Below, one piece after another: positions 52,164 to 62,592 of a DNA stretch of 64,000 nt (position 1 is the stretch's first letter; the number at the start of each line of letters is the position of its first letter). The translations under genes and the position numbers were made by a program. The notes beneath the pieces are model-generated. The model was not told the DNA's origin. It saw only the letters and a program-made list of their open reading frames with translations, and did no database searches. The DNA is from Tritrichomonas musculus (lineage: Eukaryota; Parabasalia; Tritrichomonadida; Tritrichomonadidae), in assembly GCA_039105265.1 (NCBI GenBank), contig JAPFFF010000039.1:496001-560000 (forward strand), given 5' to 3'.

Positions 52164-55100
52164 TTATTTTTCATAACTCTCCAGTTCTTGATCACGTGAA
52201 GAAATAAGTTTGATGTTAACATTTGATGCAAGTGAATATGAAATGTCTCTCATGTATTTGATGATATCCTCAAAACTTGGACGATCATCTGGTTGCACTG
52301 AAATGCATCTCGAAATCAAGTCGATGCATTCTTTGGAAATCGATGAAGAAGGAGATGGAAGATTCTTCTTCCCACTGGCAATATCATTCATATTTTGCTC
52401 TGGTACCTTTCCTGTGAAGATGTACAATAAAAGAACGCCAAATGAGTACACATCGGTCTTATTGTTATATTGTTCTTCATTTCTCATTTCTGGAGATATG
52501 AAGCAAAAAGTGGTGAATTTTTTGTTCACCGATTTCGTCATGAATAATGATTCATCCTCAATGCTTTCTTCAAAAATGGCAACTCCAAAATCAGTGATTT
52601 TAGCTGTGAAACTTTCATCAAGTCTGATGTTCGTTGTGTTCAAATTTCGATGAATCAATTTATGTTGATGAATGAATTTCATCGCGTGCGCAATTTCAAT
52701 GCATATTTTGGTCTTCATCGTGTTGTCCAGTTTGTCATAAACATCGTCAAGACAAAGCTCAAGATATTCATAGAAAAGTGAATGAGTTGTGATGCCAGAA
52801 TCATCAACTTTTTCTTCCAGGTTCGCTCCAATATATTTGCAGATGCACGGATGATTAATATCACATAAAATGCCAATTTCTTTCATGAAATTCTTTCTAT
52901 CTCGGAATTGAATTTGTTCATTTAATTTCAGTTCTTTCCTGCAAATGATTTGATTGGTCCTTTCATCAACAACTTTGTATGTAATTGAAGTTGCTGTTTC
53001 TTCAATCGGCTCAATAATTTTATAGAATTTCTCTTCTTTGTCATTAATGAAGATATTGTCTTTTGTTTTAGATGATTCGTTTGTTGTGATTTCTTGTGCC
53101 GAGCTTTTCTCTTCATCTTCTGTATCAGTATTGGTGTTTTCATCTTCAGATACTTCTTCAACTTTGTGGTTTAATCCCTTCAAATAGATTGTCTTTGTTA
53201 GATCAAGTGTGTTTGCGTCAGTTTCATTGCTTTCATTTTCTTGCTGGGTCAAAATTAATGCTTCGGTGCGTTGTTCCATTGTGATCGGAATTTTCAGTTT
53301 TTGAATCGATGAATAAAGGACTTCAATTTCTGGATTCTTTTGTTTTTTATCTTTGTCTTTGTATTCATATTTCATGAAATTGATTGCAAGAATTGATTTG
53401 TTGCTGGTGATTGAAGCAGCAAGATTGATGTATGCGTCATGTTCAAGTTTTGGAATGTTGATTGAAATTTCTTTCAAATTTGGAAGAGATGTGATCAAAT
53501 CTGAAAGTGATGCTGTTATTTCATTCTGCTCGTCTTGGCTTTCAAAACAAAGATGTTCAAGCTGGCTGGATTCTTTCAGTGCTGAGAGGAATGGTTTGAC
53601 AAGCTTTGCTTCGAATGATTCACATCCGATCTCAATTCCAATCGGTCTGACTTCTCTCATCACTCTCAGCAAGTGATCAAAGAATGATTTTTGATCTATA
53701 GTGTGCATGTCCATTAATGAGATGAATTTGAGATTCTTTTGAGTGCAAATGAAATCAAAGAATTCTTTCGACACCTTGTTGCCTGACCAGTTGAAGTCGA
53801 TAATGTTTGGGTAGCATTTGTTAAGTTCTAGTGATTCAAATGCGTGGAAATAATTGCCTCTTTTTTCTTTGTCATACAAATGATCAAAGTTCGCCATCAA
53901 AGAACCTTTCATCGGATTATTTGTGAGAAGCTGTAAAATTGAACTCAGTGTGTTGTGATTGAACAGTGAGTAAGAAAAGTCAGCCAAAATCAGATTGTCT
54001 GGCAAAAAGAGTGTCCCGTCTCTGTCATTTTTCACTTTTAATACTTTCGCAAATTTAAGCTTTTTCAAATGAAGTTCATAAATAGATGGATTACATCGAC
54101 AGATTGTATCGAGAAGCATTGTTCCATCTACATCGATGTTTGATAGTGTCAGTACTTCCAGTTCTTCATGTGAATCCAAAAAGTCGGTAAATGACTCAAA
54201 CGGAAATTGGCCAAGCCTCAAATTAAAGATCTCGAATGATTTCAAATGTTTGAGTGATTCGATTTTGTTCAGTTGCTCAAAAATGCTGGCCAGTTCACCA
54301 CCTTGAATTGCCAGTTTTGAAAGACAAATTTTTGTAATTTTACATGAACTTTGTTGGAGACCGTTAAAAAAATTGATAAGAATTGGTGGTTGCGAATCAA
54401 AAAATATAAATTTACGCTTGTATTCGTCTTTCAATTTATCAAAATGGAAAGTAGGTGCTTCTGCTGAATAATTACAAAATATTATTTTTTTGATATTGTT
54501 ACAATATATGAAAATGGAGTCAATGAACTCATTAAATTGATGAGAGAAATTATTAAAGTAAATTTCTTCAATATTTGGAATTGATCCAATTGCTCTTGCA
54601 TAATATGAACTATATGTGGTTGGAAAAAAAAAATCATTGATTACTAAAGAATTTTCTCTATAAATCTTATAATTGTCAAAATAATTTGCATTTCCAAGCC
54701 AAGCATTTAAATCTGGAAGTTTTTTTTTTCTATAATCTGAATGGATTAAATAGAGCGAGCGTTTGCATATTAAATATGGAACAGAATAATTCACTACTTT
54801 AAGTTTTGGTTCTAAAACTGGTATATTGCTTTGCAGTGGTATTCCATTGGAAAGAATGAAAATGATTCCTGATATGTAATCAAAAAATTTCTTGATATTT
54901 TTTTCTTTATAAATTGTATAACAATCTTGATATTGTGGCGTTTTTATTTTGATTATTTTAATCTTTTGGTCATTTTCTTTAAAATATTGTATTTTCTGAC
55001 AATCAAATATATCGATCTTTTCTACTAATTTATTTTTTCTGAGCTTTTGATAAAATAAATAAATCCATCCAAAAGTTAAAACAACAAAGTATTCGCCTGA

Positions 55101-55238
55101 TAGATATCCTTTTATTGATGGAAAATTACAATTAAACTTGGAAGAAAAAACTGGTTCTTCGTAATCACATAAATATTGTGAAATAGAATTGATATCTTTT
55201 TCTTTAATATTAAATGCTGTAACTCGTTTCTTGATCAT
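52164..55238 (-). CDS. LRR protein fused to a TKL-like kinase domain, probable pseudokinase
   Basis: A 1,024-residue protein from the ATG at 55238. The N-terminal PH-like and LRR part is paralogous to the gene at 45828-48143. The last 290 residues are a kinase fold. Recognisable elements are VVDERTNQIICRKELKL (candidate VAIK lysine), FMKEIGILCDINHPCICKYI, HKLIHRNLNTTNI (catalytic loop), KITDFGVAIFEE, ISPEMRN, KTDVYSFGVLLLYIFTGKVP and PDDRPSFEDII. The HRD aspartate is Asn865 (AAT at 52644-52646), the usual Lys two residues on is Asn, and the glycine loop (PIEETATSITYKV) has no glycines. DFG (Asp883) is kept. Catalysis is therefore doubtful, and a scaffold or allosteric role is more likely. Many trichomonad TKL kinases are degenerate, so this is not unique. 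The LRRs may bring in partners or substrates. Confidence 0.88.
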   Translation of the reverse strand: MIKKRVTAFNIKEKDINSISQYLCDYEEPVFSSKFNCNFPSIKGYLSGEYFVVLTFGWIYLFYQKLRKNKLVEKIDIFDCQKIQYFKENDQKIKIIKIKTPQYQDCYTIYKEKNIKKFFDYISGIIFILSNGIPLQSNIPVLEPKLKVVNYSVPYLICKRSLYLIHSDYRKKKLPDLNAWLGNANYFDNYKIYRENSLVINDFFFPTTYSSYYARAIGSIPNIEEIYFNNFSHQFNEFIDSIFIYCNNIKKIIFCNYSAEAPTFHFDKLKDEYKRKFIFFDSQPPILINFFNGLQQSSCKITKICLSKLAIQGGELASIFEQLNKIESLKHLKSFEIFNLRLGQFPFESFTDFLDSHEELEVLTLSNIDVDGTMLLDTICRCNPSIYELHLKKLKFAKVLKVKNDRDGTLFLPDNLILADFSYSLFNHNTLSSILQLLTNNPMKGSLMANFDHLYDKEKRGNYFHAFESLELNKCYPNIIDFNWSGNKVSKEFFDFICTQKNLKFISLMDMHTIDQKSFFDHLLRVMREVRPIGIEIGCESFEAKLVKPFLSALKESSQLEHLCFESQDEQNEITASLSDLITSLPNLKEISINIPKLEHDAYINLAASITSNKSILAINFMKYEYKDKDKKQKNPEIEVLYSSIQKLKIPITMEQRTEALILTQQENESNETDANTLDLTKTIYLKGLNHKVEEVSEDENTNTDTEDEEKSSAQEITTNESSKTKDNIFINDKEEKFYKIIEPIEETATSITYKVVDERTNQIICRKELKLNEQIQFRDRKNFMKEIGILCDINHPCICKYIGANLEEKVDDSGITTHSLFYEYLELCLDDVYDKLDNTMKTKICIEIAHAMKFIHQHKLIHRNLNTTNIRLDESFTAKITDFGVAIFEESIEDESLFMTKSVNKKFTTFCFISPEMRNEEQYNNKTDVYSFGVLLLYIFTGKVPEQNMNDIASGKKNLPSPSSSISKECIDLISRCISVQPDDRPSFEDIIKYMRDISYSLASNVNIKLISSRDQELESYEK

Positions 55239-57641
55239 AATACAATTAAAAAATACGTTATACAAAACAAAAACGACAATACAAATAGAGAATTAAAATC
55301 TACTAATTACTTATTATTTTATTCAATATTCTAGTAAATATTTAAAATATAATATATATGTTGTATAATATTTGTATATATATATATTATTTTTAATTTA
55401 TTCTTTTTTTTTATTAAAATAAAAGCTGTGTAATTTATAACATGAATTGAATTAAATATATTGATTTCTTCTCAAATATCAAAGTAATACATTGAATTAA
55501 ACATATTAAAATTTCTTAAAGAAATTATATTAAAATCTTAAATTTATGCTTAAATAAAGTTATTTCTTATGACATTAATATATTTTATAGATTAAAATTT
55601 GAAAATATGAAAAAACTCAAAGTATCAAATATAATATTTTATTGCTTTTTCTATTTTTTGGATATAAAACGTTATAATGTTTTTCATCTATTCAAATATT
55701 TACTTTTTAATGACAATAACTTAATAAAATTAAAAATATTGAGTGAAATAATTAATTTTAATATTTTTTTCTGTTTTCATTCTGTTTTTAATATAAATAT
55801 GCATTTTTATTGATAAGAATGAAATATATTTGCATTAATATTTGTATTTATATAAGAAAATTATATATATAATTTCAATAAAAAGGTATACAAACTCTTT
55901 TTATTCAATTTGTTGAAAGCAAAAAGTTGGTGATTTTAGGACTTGCTAAAATTTTAATTGCATATTTTAAATCTTTATCATGTGTATAATTGTTTGATAC
56001 TATTTATAACCTGTTTAGTTTATTATATAAGAAATGAGAAATTTTAATCTTTACTTTTAAAACCCCTAACATTACCGTTTACAATTTTTCATCGATACCT
56101 GTAAAATATTTTTATCTCAACGAAATAATATATTTACTTAATTTAAAATATATATCATGCTTATTCACATCATAATAATATTTATAGGATAATTTCAATC
56201 AGATATTTTGAAATTAAAATCTTAATATTTGCAATATTATATGTCAGAAATAGAATTACAATGTCTTCTGGTTAAACATTAGTAAATCCATTGTATAACT
56301 ATAGGCTAGATGCATTTTCGTTTAAATTTTCGTTAAACTGAAATTTTATGATCATCATTTTTAAAAACTTTTGAAATAATTAAAACTTGTTAAAAATATT
56401 TGCTTGATTAATTTATATATTTAACACTTAATCCAATTCCAAAAGTTAAAATTGAATTAAATGTTATATTCCAAATATAAATGAAATAATCATTAATTTG
56501 TAATATATAATGTAAATAAATATATTTTTAATATTAGATATTTATTAAATCTTTTAGATGATTTTTAATAAAATTTTTAGCAAGATATAAAGAATTATTC
56601 GAAAACTAGTATATTTTCAGTGGTTCATTTCACTGTTTATATGTTTAATAGATTTAAAATCTATTAAAATCTTATTAACTATGGTGAACATAACATAATC
56701 TATAAAAATGGTTGTATTAAACTCAGTTTTTGTGTCATGTTAAATGAACACATCTAGAGTTCTGATTTATTATTCCAAAATAAATGGAATAAATATGAAT
56801 TCAATAAATAAAAGAATTTTAATTATTTTGGCAACTTAAATGATTTTAGTCCTTCAAATATTATCTTAATTTTTGATCTTTTCTAAAATCATAAAATAAA
56901 TTTGGTTTTATTTAATGTAATATCTTTTTTAATGTTTAATAAAAAAGTAAATAAATATAAAATCATTAATATGTCAAGATAATAGAGATTCAATTAAATT
57001 TTATGTTTTGAAATTGGTTATGTTAAAATAGATAACTAAAAATTTTTTTATTTATTTCTAAAATAATATTCAGAAATTCAATTGAATATTTGAGCATTTT
57101 GGGTTAGAAAAACGAGTTATTTTGAATTGCTCTTCAGAATATTTGAGCTACCGGGTTAGAAAAACGAGTTGTTTTGTATAGAGTAATTATTTAGATTTGA
57201 AATATTTTTATATTAATAAATATATCATAGTTAGTAAATATATATAGCTTTTTATAATATATAATTTTATATAAATATAATATATTTTTAATTAATATAT
57301 ATATCTAATTTTTAGTTATTTTCATTTTTAAATTCCTAATATATTAAAAATAAATAAACAAGTATTCTTTATAGCAGTGCTAATATCTTATATAAGTATG
57401 ATAATATAGGAAATATAAAGAAACAAAATACTTTTTAAATAATCATTTAAATATCTCTTTAATAATGCATTTATTGGCAATATGGTTAAATTAACTTTTG
57501 TTTAGTATTATATATAGAAAACAAATGCATAAATAAATATTCATTTTATGAGCTTCACCCCTTTTGTTTATTTTTATACGTTGAATTTTAAGATAAATCA
57601 ATTTCTTTTTAGCATGAAATGTGATATGAAATAATAAAATT
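55239..57641. other. Long AT-rich spacer with a 52-bp direct repeat
   Basis: GGGTTAGAAAAACGAGTT at 57101-57118 recurs at 57153-57170, each preceded by GAATATTTGAGC. The repeat lies about 470 bp upstream of the transposase gene and could be sub-terminal transposase-binding sequence, but I found no inverted partner downstream. The open frame at 55607-55813 has AT-driven composition and is not called. Confidence 0.45.
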
Positions 57642-59825
57642 ATGCTGAAAGGAAATTTAAATGCGTCGCAAATTGTCCAAAAAAGATATGCAAAAGAAGC
57701 ACATAAGCAAGAAACAACTGATAATAAAATGTTAAATGCGAGATATGTAAAAAAACAAAAAGAATCAGATGATAATTTTCAAAGATTTAATGAATTAGAT
57801 AAGCAATTTAAGGATATCATATCTCAAATCAAGCCACATTTTCAAATAATTAATAATTTGGAGCAGATTAAGGTGAGTTTTCTATTTTTATATTATATGT
57901 TATTAATTGGTTCTGAAAAAGTTAATCGAAAAGGTAATTTAATTTATGGATTAAGGTATCCACTTTATATAATTCCATATGTTCTTTTATTATCGCTTTT
58001 TGGAAAAAAATTGGTTTTTTTTCTTCATATAATTTTAGCATTTCCAGTTTGGAAGACCATCGTGGATTGGAGGAAAAAATATATTGCCAAGTATCAAATA
58101 TCTCTTGATGGAGAAGATTCTTCAATTGATAATTTGATAAATTTGTATATGTCAGGTATAAATGATAATAGAGTTGTACTAGCAATAGATGCAGCCTCTG
58201 TTTCAGCTAGAGTTTCTGTATCTAAAGATGGCGTTATTAAAGGATTACTGAACACAAAATTCACTCAAGATGCCAAAACAATTTTATCATCTTCTCAAGA
58301 ATTTGCCAAATTTATTGAGAAACATCAGCAAGAAATTATAAGATATTTTTTTGTTATTTATGCATGCCCACTTTCGCCGTCAGCACAAGCTTTTCCAGTT
58401 GCTTTAATACCTAAAACTTCTGGGAATGCAAACAAAGATATTGTGGCACAATTCAAAAAAATTATACGAAAAGTTAGTTCCAGATTAACAGTTGTTGGAA
58501 CCGCATTTGATGGTGATGCTGGTTGGCTTCCAATGGCGAAAAAAGCGGAAATATTAACAAAAGATATGATAATTATTGCTTTATTTAAGAATGAGCAATT
58601 GCAATCACTTGATTATTATTTAGTTTTGAGAAATAATGAAGATTCAGATAGTCAATTATTTTTAATATTTGAGGATATGCTACATTTATTAAAATGTTTT
58701 AGATATAGACTATGTAGTGGATGTAGTATTTGTCCATCAGTTTTTTCTGATGATAATAATTTTATAAATTGTTGTAACCTCGAAAGTGTCGGAATCCCAT
58801 CTTGGCTAATTGACAATTCTAAGTACTTGAAGATGGACAATGGAATGCCGCTAAAGCTCTTTACATTTGAAAATGTTGAAAAGTGTATCTTGTCTGACAG
58901 AATAAATTTGGCATATGCTCTTATTCCGTGTACTCTCCTTAAGGACACAGTAATGAATCCTGATGCAGATCGTGAAACTAGGATTGAAATGATAAGTCTC
59001 GGTTACTCAATCGTTTTCCTCTATTTTAACGAATTAGAAAAATTTTCAAAATATAAGAAATCACGACTTCAGTCCACCTCAAAAAGAAAAGGAAAAAACT
59101 TATTCTTAACTTTAATGGATAAAAAGTGGTGCGCCAAATATTTATCATTGAGTTCCTCACTTGCTTTTGTTTTAAAAGATAAGAGAGCAGTAGAACTGGG
59201 TGCTCTTGGCAGCCATTGTTTGGAGCATTTTTTTGGCTTGATACGAACAACGTCACGAAGCAATGACACTTTCGAAAAGTTTGAATATTCTGTTTATAAT
59301 TCAATTTTGTCGACTTTTCTTGAGAAAGAAATTGGTATTAAATTAACCTCTCCCAAAAGAGTGAGTTCTTCAGGAGTAAGACTTGATGAAGCAAGTGATG
59401 TTTTCGGAATTAACCTTACAATTCCATTAAAAATGGCAATGAAACTTCATCTTTCACTCTCATCAGGAGTTTATTGTAAAGAACTATTTCAAAAAATTGA
59501 ACAAATTCCAATTGATTTTGAAATTGGAAATGAAATAGAATATATAATGCTTTTGTTGAATTCAAGCATTCAAACACCAAATGTCAGAACAACTTTTTCA
59601 GAACGAATAACAGTTTCTGTGTGTAAATCTCAAAGAAGAAACCTATCATTAGCATCTAAATTGACCAAAAATATAGAAGATAACGACAACGACTCAACTG
59701 CTTCTGATCAATCATTCACCAAAAATTCTGTTAAAACAAGAAAAAGTCCAAGGAAACGTAAAATGATATCTGATACTATGTTTGCTATTGAAGATGATTT
59801 CATTTCAATTGAAAACACATACTAA
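57642..59825 (+). CDS. DDE transposase, P-element/THAP9-like, open over full length
   Basis: A 727-residue protein with a basic, coiled N-terminus but no visible THAP or other zinc finger. An RNase H-like core begins at VVLAIDAASVSARV (Asp183), continues at VVGTAFDGDAGW (Asp290, or Asp292) and has EDMLHLLKCFRYRL, resembling the HLLK..RN helix of P/THAP9 transposases. It ends with LGSHCLEHFFGLIRTTSRSN (Glu528), which matches the C-terminal LENFFG.IR motif carrying the catalytic Glu. The long stretch between Asp290 and Glu528 fits the insertion domain of that group. A basic tail (KTRKSPRKRKM) may be a nuclear localisation signal. The open frame has no lesion, so it may be a recent or domesticated element. 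I could not find matching terminal inverted repeats. The superfamily call is from motifs and memory of the family; a hAT or Kolobok-type relative is possible. Confidence 0.65.
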   Translation: MLKGNLNASQIVQKRYAKEAHKQETTDNKMLNARYVKKQKESDDNFQRFNELDKQFKDIISQIKPHFQIINNLEQIKVSFLFLYYMLLIGSEKVNRKGNLIYGLRYPLYIIPYVLLLSLFGKKLVFFLHIILAFPVWKTIVDWRKKYIAKYQISLDGEDSSIDNLINLYMSGINDNRVVLAIDAASVSARVSVSKDGVIKGLLNTKFTQDAKTILSSSQEFAKFIEKHQQEIIRYFFVIYACPLSPSAQAFPVALIPKTSGNANKDIVAQFKKIIRKVSSRLTVVGTAFDGDAGWLPMAKKAEILTKDMIIIALFKNEQLQSLDYYLVLRNNEDSDSQLFLIFEDMLHLLKCFRYRLCSGCSICPSVFSDDNNFINCCNLESVGIPSWLIDNSKYLKMDNGMPLKLFTFENVEKCILSDRINLAYALIPCTLLKDTVMNPDADRETRIEMISLGYSIVFLYFNELEKFSKYKKSRLQSTSKRKGKNLFLTLMDKKWCAKYLSLSSSLAFVLKDKRAVELGALGSHCLEHFFGLIRTTSRSNDTFEKFEYSVYNSILSTFLEKEIGIKLTSPKRVSSSGVRLDEASDVFGINLTIPLKMAMKLHLSLSSGVYCKELFQKIEQIPIDFEIGNEIEYIMLLLNSSIQTPNVRTTFSERITVSVCKSQRRNLSLASKLTKNIEDNDNDSTASDQSFTKNSVKTRKSPRKRKMISDTMFAIEDDFISIENTY

Positions 59826-60291
59826 TATCAATTTGGATCAAATAAATGATCATATTCACTATAACAAGATGAATTCATTTTAAAACAAATTAAAATTAAA
59901 CATTTTTTCTTTTTTAAAAATCATTTTAATCAGAATATTTTCTTTAAGTCCCAGAGTTCTTGTTAAAAAAGGCGCCACAATAATAAAAATGCTTATCGTT
60001 TCTACTTTTTGAATCATTGTATCGTTTTTAATTCAATTTTGGTTTTGTGTATTTATTTGGTCGATTTTGATCGTCCTTATTCAATTTTTTTTCTTATATA
60101 AAGCAAAAATATATTTATATAATTAAGACTATGTGGAGATACGAAAAACCAAAAATCGATATTTCAATAATCTCCAAATAATTTCCAAACCCTTTGATAC
60201 ATTTTCCTGTAATAATTATATCGTTTTGTATATTATACATGATATATCTCGTTAATTGGAAAATCTATCTAGAATTTAATGAGATAAAGCT

Positions 60292-60338
<47 letters not shown>

Positions 60339-60357
60339 ACGGTTTAAGGAAAAAAAA
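59826..60357. other. Spacer with a T run of about 42
   Basis: The run at 60296-60337 is the longest homopolymer in the window and lies 20 bp outside the left end of the Tc1-type element. No gene is seen; the open frame spanning it is composed of poly-Phe. Confidence 0.55.
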
Positions 60358-60478
60358 TAAACTGGTTTCATTAAATCGGAACGCTTTTTGAAATAAATTT
60401 TCACTTTTTATTTAAGTTTATTCAATTTTTTTTATCTCACATGAACAAATATAAATTTAAAAAGTTAAAAAACAAAAG

Positions 60479-62402
60479 TTAAAAAACAAACAAACCGGTT
60501 TGTTTCCAACTTTGATAGCTTTTCTGAATTAAAAACTGGTCAATTTCTTCTGTAAAAATGAAAGGGGGTTCTTCTCTTTGAATCTTTGAAATATCATAAA
60601 TCCTGTGTTTTAAATAAGGTGCTATCGTTTTGCCACCTACATGTATACACATTTCTAATCGTTTCTTAAATGAATTAACTAAACGATTTACTGTTTCTAT
60701 GTCAATAGCTCGCCATTCTTTTTGAATTGCATTTATTAATTGTTCTCTATTTATCGGTTTAAGGTCAATTGGATAATTAGAAATTCTGAACTTTACAATA
60801 CTCCACATCATTTCAACCGGACTTAAATCCGGCGAATTTGAAGGCCAACCACAAACTAAATTACTTCTTTCAAAAATAAATTTCAAAACTTCAGGTTTAA
60901 AATGGCATCTAGCACCATCTTGTTGGAAAAAAAAATTGAGTTTTTGAATCGATTTTGAGCGTTTTCGAAAAAATTAATTTTTATAAACATTTCAATATAA
61001 CTCTCAGAATTTACTGTTTTATCAAAGAAATATAAATCAGGCTTGAAGTCTATTCCTATTGCTCCCCATGCGATACAAGAAATTGGGAACTTTTCAAAAT
61101 CTGCGAAAAAATTTTCAGAATAATTTCCTTTTTGTCTGTAAATCATCAAACTATCAGGATTATTTTGGAATTTACATTCGTCAGTAAATATAATTCTTTC
61201 AAAAAAACAATTGGTTTGAATTAACTTTTTCTAGAGAAAAAATATATCTCTCAATAATCTGATAATCTAGAGGTATTCACTTTGAGGATTTTGACTGTAT
61301 TTTTTTAAAAAAATATAAAAATTAAAGCGCATTTATTTAATAAATGATACATTAAAAATTGCAAAATTATTTATGCGCTAGTTTTTGAGAAAATTCGATT
61401 TTATAAAAAAAATTATTTTTTTCAATGTTTATGAGCCATTCAAAACCGTAAAATATCGTAGAAAAAAATTGAAAGAAAAATGTTCCAAAATGCCACTTTA
61501 ATTTTATTAAAAATTTTGAATATTTTTGTAATTATATGTACGTTAAAAAACGTTTATTTTTTATTTTGAGTCTAATAAATGAAACATATTTTCCAAAAAA
61601 TTGGCCGCATAAAATCACTAATGCTTCTAGGAATAAATTCTCATGGCCAATATAATCATTATATTAAAGATGTAGAATCATATAAAGACAATTTTTGAAG
61701 TTATCATCTGTTTTTCTTTAAAAATGCTTTTTGGGTTTGAAAGTATGAAGAATGCAGATTTTGCAGTTTCTGAATTAGGAAATAATTAGAAATTTTCATT
61801 TATTGTGACAATACTTTGGAATAATGAAGATATCCAAAATATATTCGATGTTATAAATAAAATGATATAATTATATTGTTAACTAAAATATGATTTTTTC
61901 TTCAATTTAATATTCAAATCGTCATTTAAACATTTTATAGATTATTTTGATGATAAAAAGAAATAAAAATAATCTGTATTTAGCTCAAAAAATTAAAAAT
62001 ACATTTTAAAGAAGAAAAATGACCGTTAAGTCACTTAAGGTGAATACCTCTGATAATCTTTAATATTTTGAATTTTAATTGCATGACCGTAAAATATTTT
62101 GTGCTCATGCAAAATTTGTGAAATTTTGCAAGTAGAAATTGTGAGATTAAACCTTTTTTGAAATTATCTTGTAATTGTGTAGCTCGAAGTCTAGGATCTG
62201 CCAAAATAGTTTCTACAATAAAATTAAAATGCTCATTGTTAAATTTTTTAGGAGCTCCAGGAGGATTTCCACTTTCATTTCTAGAAATGCGTGCTATTCT
62301 TTTTGGCGACACATGTAAAGCTCTTATTTTCATTGTATTCATTCCCTCATCAATCATATTGTGTATTTGTTCATCTGTATATCTCTTCTTTTTAGGTTTC
62401 AT
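60479..62402 (-). pseudogene. Tc1-type (DD34E) transposase, inactivated
   Basis: The N-terminus (from ATG 62402) has the helix-turn-helix pattern YTDEQIHNMI...MKIRALHVSPKRIARI and the linker NPPGAPKKF. A second HTH, ISTCKISQILHEHKI, follows in another frame. The catalytic core reads IIFTDECKF (Asp at 61180-61182), FFQQDGARCH (Asp at 60917-60919) and WPSNSPDLSPVEMMWS (Glu at 60812-60814), with exactly 34 residues between the second Asp and the Glu. Lesions are single-base shifts in the A run near 62150, the T run near 61201-61207 and the A run at 60968-60973, plus the 783-bp insertion after 62052. The frame joins perfectly across the insertion once it and one duplicate are removed, so the insertion hit a gene that was open at that point. 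Confidence 0.9.
61269..62051. mobile_element. 783-bp non-autonomous transposon nested in the Tc1 element, 8-bp target duplication
   Basis: Ends are AGAGGTATTCAC (61269-61280) and GTGAATACCTCT (62040-62051), a perfect 12-bp inverted repeat with weaker similarity inward for about 25 bp more. Directly outside, GATAATCT occurs on both sides (61261-61268 and 62052-62059). The interior has no open frame. An 8-bp duplication is typical of P, hAT and related superfamilies. The P-like transposase 1.4 kb away could in principle mobilise it, but that gene's own ends were not found, so the link is speculative. Confidence 0.85.
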
Positions 62403-62528
62403 AAATATAGAAAATAAAGATTAAAATAATAATCTATTGAAAAAGTTTAAATTTATTCAAATTGATAAAAAACGAAAAAAATTGAATCGTTCCGATTTAA
62501 TGAAACAAGTTTAATTTTTTTTTTCTGA

Positions 62529-62592
62529 AGAGGTGAAGTCGTCAATCTAAGCAAATTCAATTTTTTGAAACAAGGTGATGTCGTCAATCTAA
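62529..62592. repeat. 44-bp direct repeat next to the Tc1 element
   Basis: AGGTGAAGTCGTCAATCTAA near 62529 recurs as AGGTGATGTCGTCAATCTAA near 62573. A third, looser copy of TCAATCTAAG..AATTCAATTT is near 63433. These may be ends of further small elements. Confidence 0.5.

Larger units (their letters stand above)
60358..62513 (-). mobile_element. Tc1-type transposon with terminal inverted repeats and TA target duplication
   Basis: The left end TAAACTGGTTTCATTAAATC (60358-60383 in full) is the reverse complement of 62488-62513 with one mismatch in 26. Both outer ends carry TA, the Tc1/mariner target. The total is 2,156 bp; without the nested 783-bp element and its 8-bp duplication it is 1,365 bp, the normal size for Tc1 elements. 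The transposase is on the minus strand and is dead. Confidence 0.9.

Noticed and set aside
55239..55265. Extended start of the LRR-kinase gene nine codons upstream
   Set aside because: The upstream codon is TTG. The first ATG in frame is at 55238, so I used that start.
60194..60391. Open frame through the 42-base T run
   Set aside because: It is mostly poly-Phe from the homopolymer, with AT-driven flanks and no relation to the transposons beside it.
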